This document shows, one piece after another, positions 62,141 through 64,000 of a stretch of 64,000 bases of DNA. Made by a program: the position numbers and the translations under genes. The notes beneath the pieces were generated by a model, which saw only the letters and a list, made by a program, of their open reading frames with translations, made no database searches and was not told where the DNA came from. The stretch covers positions 1-64,000 of the forward strand of contig JAHJKP010000007.1 in assembly GCA_018821985.1 (NCBI GenBank), in the 5' to 3' direction. The stretch comes from Pseudomonadota bacterium. GTDB lineage: Bacteria; Desulfobacterota; Desulfobulbia; Desulfobulbales; Desulfocapsaceae. The first letter of the stretch is position 1. Every line of letters starts with the position of its first letter.

Positions 62141-62785
62141 ATGTCCTGGATTCTTACGATACTCCGATCTTCCATCGGCAAAAAATATATCATGGCAGTA
62201 TCCGGTGCCTGCCTCTCTTTTTTCCTGCTTTCCCATCTCATCGGCAATTCCGTCTCTTTCCTGGGCAAAGAGGCATATAACTCCTATGCCAGCCATCTCC
62301 ACTCCATCGGCTTTCTCACTTATATCCTTGAGCCCTTTCTGCTTTTTGTCTTTCTGGTTCATATCCTGACCGGCATTACCCTGTTTATCGAAAACCTCTC
62401 CGCCCGACCGAACCGTTATGCCGTACCGGGAAATGAGCGTAACTGGAGCGCCTCCACCATGCCTTACACCGGGATCATTATCCTGACATTTCTCCTGGTG
62501 CATCTCCTGAACTTCCATTTTATCACCAGAACGGTCTCCACCGCCGAGCTTGTCAGAACCACCCTGAGCAATCCCTTCCTTGCCTCCTTCTATCTCTTTT
62601 CCCTGAGCGGACTGACTCTGCATGCCAGTCACGGATTCTGGAGCCTTTTTCAATCCCTGGGAATCAATCACCCGAAATACAATAAATTCCTGCAACAGGG
62701 CGGACTGGCCACGGCCGTCATCATCGGTACAATTTTCATCTTGATCCCCCTGCTGATTGTGACGACTGATTCTTTTCTCCAATAA
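62141..62785 (+). CDS. sdhC: Succinate dehydrogenase/fumarate reductase cytochrome b subunit (B-type, two-haem)
   Basis: 214 residues from ATG 62141 (MSWILTILRSSIGKKYIMAV), with GAGG upstream. The frame is open for 38 codons before but has no ribosome site. Five membrane helices carry paired histidines (SHLIGN, HILTGITLF, VHLLNFHF, LHASHGFWSLFQ), the pattern of the Wolinella/Bacillus type that holds two haems and one quinone site. It anchors the flavoprotein and iron-sulfur subunits. It opens the sdhCA(B) operon. Confidence 0.9.
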   Translation: MSWILTILRSSIGKKYIMAVSGACLSFFLLSHLIGNSVSFLGKEAYNSYASHLHSIGFLTYILEPFLLFVFLVHILTGITLFIENLSARPNRYAVPGNERNWSASTMPYTGIIILTFLLVHLLNFHFITRTVSTAELVRTTLSNPFLASFYLFSLSGLTLHASHGFWSLFQSLGINHPKYNKFLQQGGLATAVIIGTIFILIPLLIVTTDSFLQ

Positions 62786-62839
62786 ACCAAAGGCCGGGGC
62801 AGGCAGACTGAGTTACTCACTTAGCGACCAAAGGACATT

Positions 62840-64000
62840 ATGCAACTCGATCACCGTATACCATCAGGGCCCTTGACTGAAAAATGGGACCGCTTCCGTT
62901 TCGAGACCAAGCTGATCAACCCAGCCAACAAACGAAAATTTGAGATCATCGTCGTCGGTGCCGGTCTGGCAGGGGCTTCGGCCTCCGCAACGCTTGGCGA
63001 ACTCGGCTACAACGTCAAGACCTTCTGTATCCAGGACAGCCCCAGACGCGGCCACAGCATAGCAGCCCAGGGCGGGATCAACGCCGCCAAAAATTACCAG
63101 AACGACGGGGACAGTGTCTGGCGGCTCTTTTACGACACCATCAAGGGCGGGGACTTCCGGGCAAGAGAGGCCAATGTCTATCGTCTGGCCCAGATCAGCA
63201 ACCAGATCATTGATCAGTGTGTGGCCCAGGGCGTGCCTTTTGCCCGGGAATACGGCGGCCTGCTGGCGAACCGTTCCTTTGGCGGCGCCCAGGTCTCACG
63301 AACATTTTATGCCCGGGGCCAGACAGGCCAGCAACTTCTGCTCGGCGCCTACAGTGCCATGATGCGTCAGGTCAAGGCCGGCAAGGTGACCCTCCATCCC
63401 CGTTCCGAGATGATGGACCTGGTGGTCATCAATGGCCAGGCCCGCGGCATCGTCACCCGTAATCTGATTACCGGGGCCATTGAATCTTACGCCGCCGATG
63501 CCGTAGTCCTGGCCACCGGCGGCTACGGCAATGCCTATTACCTTTCCACCAATGCCATGGCCTCCAATGTCACGGCCACCTGGCGCGCTTATAAGCGTGG
63601 TGCTGCTTTTGCCAACCCCTGTTTTGTACAGATCCACCCGACCTGTATCCCCGTGCACGGTACCTATCAGTCGAAACTGACCCTGATGAGCGAGAGCCTG
63701 CGCAACGACGCTCGCGTCTGGGTGCCGGCCCGCCCCGGAGACAAACGCCCACCGGCCGAAATCCCGGAGCCTGAACGGGACTATTATCTGGAAAAGAAAT
63801 ATCCCAGTTTCGGTAATCTGGTGCCAAGAGACGTCGCCTCCAGAAACGCCAAGGAACAATGCGACCAGGGCAAAGGCGTTGGTGACACAGGGCTTGCTGT
63901 CTATCTCGATTTCAGCGAGGCCATCAACCGTCTTGGCGAGGCCGCCATCCGCCGGAAGTATGGCAATCTCTTCCATATGTATGAAAAGATCACCGGCCAG
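62840..64000 (+). CDS. sdhA: Succinate dehydrogenase/fumarate reductase flavoprotein subunit, partial
   Basis: 387 codons from ATG 62840 (AAGGA upstream) to the window edge, still open. FAD-binding [16 protein letters not shown], the covalent-FAD His in [36 protein letters not shown], and the [13 protein letters not shown] active-site segment are present. The protein is normally about 630 residues, so the last third lies outside. With the B-type cytochrome it can run as succinate dehydrogenase or fumarate reductase. Confidence 0.94.
   Translation, partial: MQLDHRIPSGPLTEKWDRFRFETKLINPANKRKFEIIVVGAGLAGASASATLGELGYNVKTFCIQDSPRRGHSIAAQGGINAAKNYQNDGDSVWRLFYDTIKGGDFRAREANVYRLAQISNQIIDQCVAQGVPFAREYGGLLANRSFGGAQVSRTFYARGQTGQQLLLGAYSAMMRQVKAGKVTLHPRSEMMDLVVINGQARGIVTRNLITGAIESYAADAVVLATGGYGNAYYLSTNAMASNVTATWRAYKRGAAFANPCFVQIHPTCIPVHGTYQSKLTLMSESLRNDARVWVPARPGDKRPPAEIPEPERDYYLEKKYPSFGNLVPRDVASRNAKEQCDQGKGVGDTGLAVYLDFSEAINRLGEAAIRRKYGNLFHMYEKITGQ

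Noticed and set aside
62063-62782. 239-codon frame antisense to sdhC
   Set aside because: Shadow of a five-helix cytochrome b gene whose histidines and start site are clear.

Overview
The window joins two very different pieces of a bacterial chromosome. From about 28.4 kb to the right edge lies ordinary core genome. Its content (multihaem c-type cytochromes, a c7-like cytochrome, a B-type succinate dehydrogenase/fumarate reductase, a stand-alone IMP cyclohydrolase, FolE2, large MASE3/PAS/GAF sensor kinases, a trpEGDCF operon) suggests a Gram-negative anaerobe of the Desulfobacterota, perhaps Desulfobulbales-like. That placement is inference from gene content only. Positions 1 to about 28.2 kb are an integrative element or genomic island. 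It abuts the 3' end of a tRNA-Thr(CGT) gene, with a tyrosine recombinase and an excisionase-like gene next to the tRNA. Its other end is outside the window.

Island, left to right: (1) 0-3 kb, a minus-strand recombination operon (Rad52-like annealing protein, Cas4-like Fe-S nuclease, SSB, a DUF3846-like protein and one more small protein). Each of the five starts is preceded by its own copy of a double-stem RNA hairpin. (2) 3.5-4.6 kb, a Fic protein beside an antitoxin stub. (3) 5-9.6 kb, a plus-strand conjugation-like operon (NusA-like protein, TraD/VirD4-type ATPase, membrane-anchored HD protein, polytopic membrane protein, small helical protein). (4) 10-13.7 kb, an AT-rich, tightly coupled trio: gamma-type N6-adenine methyltransferase, DUF262 protein and RelA/SpoT-fold protein. 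I could not match it to a named defence system and regard it as the best candidate for an undescribed one. (5) 14-24.4 kb, small membrane proteins, a NucS/DUF5655-type nuclease and a Type I restriction operon (hsdR, small ORF, broken rhuM, hsdS, OLD-type ATPase/nuclease, hsdM). (6) 24.5-28.2 kb, an umuC stub, the mobile mystery protein A/B pair, and the excisionase and integrase.

Core region: a nine-haem lipoprotein cytochrome; trpEGDCF with a likely attenuator; rpsT; a tri-haem cytochrome; a frameshifted SemiSWEET gene; an LTA-synthase-like sulfatase; a U32 peptidase; hslR-purH(N)-purN-pyrR; metF-folE2; and a SpoIIE-phosphatase/STAS pair. Next comes a MASE3 hybrid kinase, then a signalling operon in which a fused DctP plus LivJ-type periplasmic binding protein is followed by a large sensor kinase, a response regulator and a REC-GAF-GGDEF cyclase. 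The window ends with NAD-malic enzyme and the start of the sdhCA(B) operon.

All calls are from reading the sequence; no database search was run.
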